The position numbers were made by a program, and so were the translations under genes. This document shows positions 5,321 through 5,956 of a stretch of 5,956 bases of DNA, piece after piece. The notes under the pieces were generated by a model that was given only the letters and a program-made list of their open reading frames with translations, was not told where the DNA came from and ran no database searches. The number at the start of each line of letters is the position of its first letter. The stretch's first letter is position 1. The stretch comes from Pseudomonadota bacterium (lineage in GTDB: Bacteria > Pseudomonadota > Alphaproteobacteria > Rhizobiales > Hyphomicrobiaceae), in assembly GCA_021812845.1 (NCBI GenBank), contig JAKAML010000094.1:1-5956 (forward strand), in the 5' to 3' direction.

Positions 5321-5956
5321 ATGCGTCATCCCGCCGACCGAGGTTCCAACCCCGAGCTGCCGAAGGCTCCGACGGGGAGGCAGCAGGGCACACCGCTCGG
5401 TTCACCGCCCGATGGCCCGCGGCGGCCCGTCATGCGGCCGACCCGCGATCGGCTCGTGATCGCGGCGGCCGTCGCCTGCACGAGCGGTCTCGCCTGGCCG
5501 ACCGTCGTGCCGGCGACAGCGCGCGATCCCGTGACCCGGCACAATGAACACCTCCAGTTGGCTCAATTGCCAGCCCCGGCGCAACGCCAGACTGCTCCGG
5601 CGCCCGCGCCGAAGCCGGCCACCAGGCCAACGCCCGAGACCACCGCCTCCCGTACCCCCGTGCTCAAGGGCAGCGCCGGCTCCGCGGTCCGCCTGACCCA
5701 CGATCTCGTCGACATGGCCGCATCGACCGGCAACTACGTCATCGTCAACCGGGCCCCGGGCTGGGTGTCGCTGTCGCCGGCCGAGTCGATCGGCTCCGGC
5801 GTGTGGCTGATCGGCCCCGAGCAGTTGCGCAGTGCCCACCTCAATCTCTCTGCCGCCGCGAAAGGCGCGCAGGAGCTGAGCATCGCCGTGGTCGGTCCCG
5901 GCGGCAAGCCGATCGCCGAGGCGAAGCTGGTGGTCGAAGCTGTCGCGAGCCCGGCC
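5321..5956 (+). CDS. Putative exported or membrane-anchored protein with Pro/Ala linker and beta-rich domain, 3'-truncated
   Basis: The frame is open for 212 codons and runs off the right edge. I do not recognise the gene. Residues 1-44 are polar, Arg/Pro-rich and probably cytoplasmic (RRPVMRPTRDR just before the membrane segment). Residues 45-59 (LVIAAAVACTSGLAW) are hydrophobic, with a possible signal-peptidase site at ATA (65-67). AVAC resembles a lipobox poorly because Ala replaces Leu at -3. Residues about 83-115 form a Pro/Ala/Thr-rich linker. Residues about 122-206 look like a beta-sandwich: VIVNRAPGWVSLSP, SGVWLIGPEQL, AHLNLS, ELSIAVVGPGGKPIAEAKLVV. This reminds me of Ig-like modules ('LS.G...G.W.L.P.xL..L.L') found in some large alphaproteobacterial envelope proteins. 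A start at ATG 5432 would give a more ordinary signal peptide, but the GGAG site favours 5321. The gene follows the TAXI gene by 214 bases on the same strand, suggesting a shared envelope role. Confidence 0.65.
   Translation, partial: MRHPADRGSNPELPKAPTGRQQGTPLGSPPDGPRRPVMRPTRDRLVIAAAVACTSGLAWPTVVPATARDPVTRHNEHLQLAQLPAPAQRQTAPAPAPKPATRPTPETTASRTPVLKGSAGSAVRLTHDLVDMAASTGNYVIVNRAPGWVSLSPAESIGSGVWLIGPEQLRSAHLNLSAAAKGAQELSIAVVGPGGKPIAEAKLVVEAVASPA

Noticed and set aside
3777..5321. 514-codon plus-strand frame overlapping the TAXI gene in another phase
   Set aside because: Composition is Arg/Gly/Ala/Pro-biased with no domain, as expected for an out-of-phase reading of GC-rich coding DNA.

Overview
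The window is a high-GC stretch with very GC-rich third codon positions. The best-recognised genes resemble those of Alphaproteobacteria, most likely a Hyphomicrobiales-type (Rhizobiales) organism. This is inferred from the style of GlcE/GlcF and from the TAXI-type binding protein, not from any marker gene. All confident genes except the first fragment read on the + strand.

Region 1 (1-1134) opens with a minus-strand fragment of a VOC/glyoxalase-superfamily gene that stops abruptly near base 111-125. It is joined there to the middle of a plus-strand glcE (FAD-binding subunit of glycolate oxidase). About 65-70 N-terminal residues of GlcE are missing, and an in-frame stop lies just upstream of the join. 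Either the locus has been rearranged or the contig is chimeric. Everything after the join reads as an ordinary locus.

Region 2 (1135-3495) holds an intact glcF (iron-sulfur subunit). A PPP-type metallophosphatase follows, its GTG start overlapping the glcF stop by four bases. GlcE and GlcF act with GlcD (not in the window) to oxidise glycolate to glyoxylate and pass electrons to the respiratory chain. The phosphatase resembles the central phosphatase module of bacterial polynucleotide kinase-phosphatase (Pnkp), but stands alone without kinase or ligase domains.

Region 3 (3496-3798) is a 303-base non-coding gap with a locally AT-rich patch and an imperfect inverted repeat. It probably carries the control region of the next gene.

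Region 4 (3799-5956) encodes two exported proteins. The first is a TAXI-family TRAP-transporter solute-binding protein with an unusual low-complexity C-terminal tail and no transporter membrane subunit beside it. The second, cut off by the window end, has an N-terminal signal/anchor, a Pro/Ala-rich linker and a beta-rich, possibly Ig-like domain. I do not recognise it by name. The two may form a periplasmic functional pair, which is the least explained part of the window.
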